Below, piece by piece: positions 63,767-64,000 of a DNA stretch of 64,000 bases (position 1 is the stretch's first letter; each line of letters opens with the position of its first letter). Below the pieces are notes generated by a model. It made no database searches. It was given only the letters and a program-made list of their open reading frames with translations, and was not told the DNA's origin. Origin of the DNA: Algibacter marinivivus (GTDB lineage: Bacteria > Bacteroidota > Bacteroidia > Flavobacteriales > Flavobacteriaceae); the NCBI RefSeq assembly GCF_003143755.1, contig NZ_QFRI01000004.1, positions 1-64,000 of the forward strand. The letters run 5' to 3'. The translations under genes were made by a program, and so were the position numbers.

Positions 63767-64000
63767 TTATAAGGTGTTTACGTTGTTTAAGTCTTCGAAC
63801 GCCTTTTTTAAACGTGTTACAAAGGTTTTTTCTCCTTCTCGTAACCAAACTCTTGGGTCGTAGTACTTTTTGTTTGGTGCGTCATCTCCATCAGGATTAC
63901 CAATTTGAGATTTTAAATACTCTGATTTAGCACCCATATAATCTCTAATACCACTCATAAAAGCATATTGTAAATCGGTATCAATATTCATTTTAATTAC
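63767..64000 (-). CDS. fbaA: Class II fructose-bisphosphate aldolase, C-terminal part (cut by window end)
   Basis: The 3' 77 codons of a frame that continues past the window edge. VIKMNIDTDLQYAFMSGIRD carries the NIDTD motif that binds substrate in class II aldolases; KKYYDPRVWLREGEKTFVTR is the typical FbaA tail. Glycolysis/gluconeogenesis, zinc dependent. The catalytic metal ligands lie outside the window. Confidence 0.93.
   Translation of the reverse strand, partial: VIKMNIDTDLQYAFMSGIRDYMGAKSEYLKSQIGNPDGDDAPNKKYYDPRVWLREGEKTFVTRLKKAFEDLNNVNTL

Overview
The window is AT-rich chromosomal DNA from a member of the Bacteroidota, almost certainly a marine-type Flavobacteriaceae. The evidence is a short primary sigma factor (about 287 residues), promoter-like TAnnTTTG boxes, a type IX secretion (T9SS) C-terminal sorting domain, lipoprotein-rich proteins, class II HMG-CoA reductase beside a GYDIA-type GHMP kinase, and a dcw cluster without murF or ddl.

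Layout. 1-8.3 kb: tRNA-Phe, then a plus-strand run of envelope genes (coaX, outer-membrane protein, TPR protein, lptC, small membrane protein, CNNM/CBS protein, PpiD-like foldase). 8.3-10.6 kb: two-gene mevalonate-pathway operon on the minus strand. 10.8-17.3 kb: dipeptidyl peptidase, two POT peptide transporters and two exported thioredoxin-fold proteins, together suggesting peptide use. 17.4-22.3 kb: comEC, an NlpC/P60 lipoprotein, lpxB, a small membrane protein and surE on the minus strand. 22.4-27.1 kb: a Prc-type protease and an ABC permease, then engB and an alpha/beta hydrolase. 27.4-42.9 kb: complete flavobacterial dcw cluster mraZ-rsmH-ftsL-ftsI-murE-mraY-murD-ftsW-murG-murC-ftsQ-ftsA-ftsZ, preceded by three 10-bp-spaced MraZ boxes; then a yqeY-like gene and tRNA-Arg. 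44-50.9 kb: a 1354-residue T9SS-secreted fusion (FG-GAP/ASPIC-UnbV plus vanadium-haloperoxidase-like), two paralogous CBS proteins, rpe and rpoD. 58.4-64 kb: pnp, rpsO, an orphan PAS histidine kinase, accD and the 3' part of fbaA.

The unusual part is 51.2-58.3 kb. Eight small genes, all on the minus strand, lie in seven units separated by seven imperfect palindromes of 135-140 bp. Each unit is bounded by its own, unit-specific, 9-10 bp inverted pair starting at a GTT/AAC triad. The palindromes keep a 15-16 bp stem by compensatory changes, and their G-T wobbles fall on the strand opposite the genes. These are the expected properties of integron gene cassettes and attC sites. At the proximal end is a tyrosine recombinase whose C-terminus resembles IntI but which appears to lack the IntI-specific insertion. 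It is transcribed toward the cassettes and is split into two frames at an in-phase slippery heptamer. I interpret the region as a divergent, non-canonical integron inserted between rpoD and pnp. Whether it still recombines cannot be told from sequence alone.

Other points: two terminator-like hairpins lie inside the first codons of lptC and the ABC permease gene, AccD lacks the zinc-ribbon cysteines, and several dispersed intergenic repeats are present.
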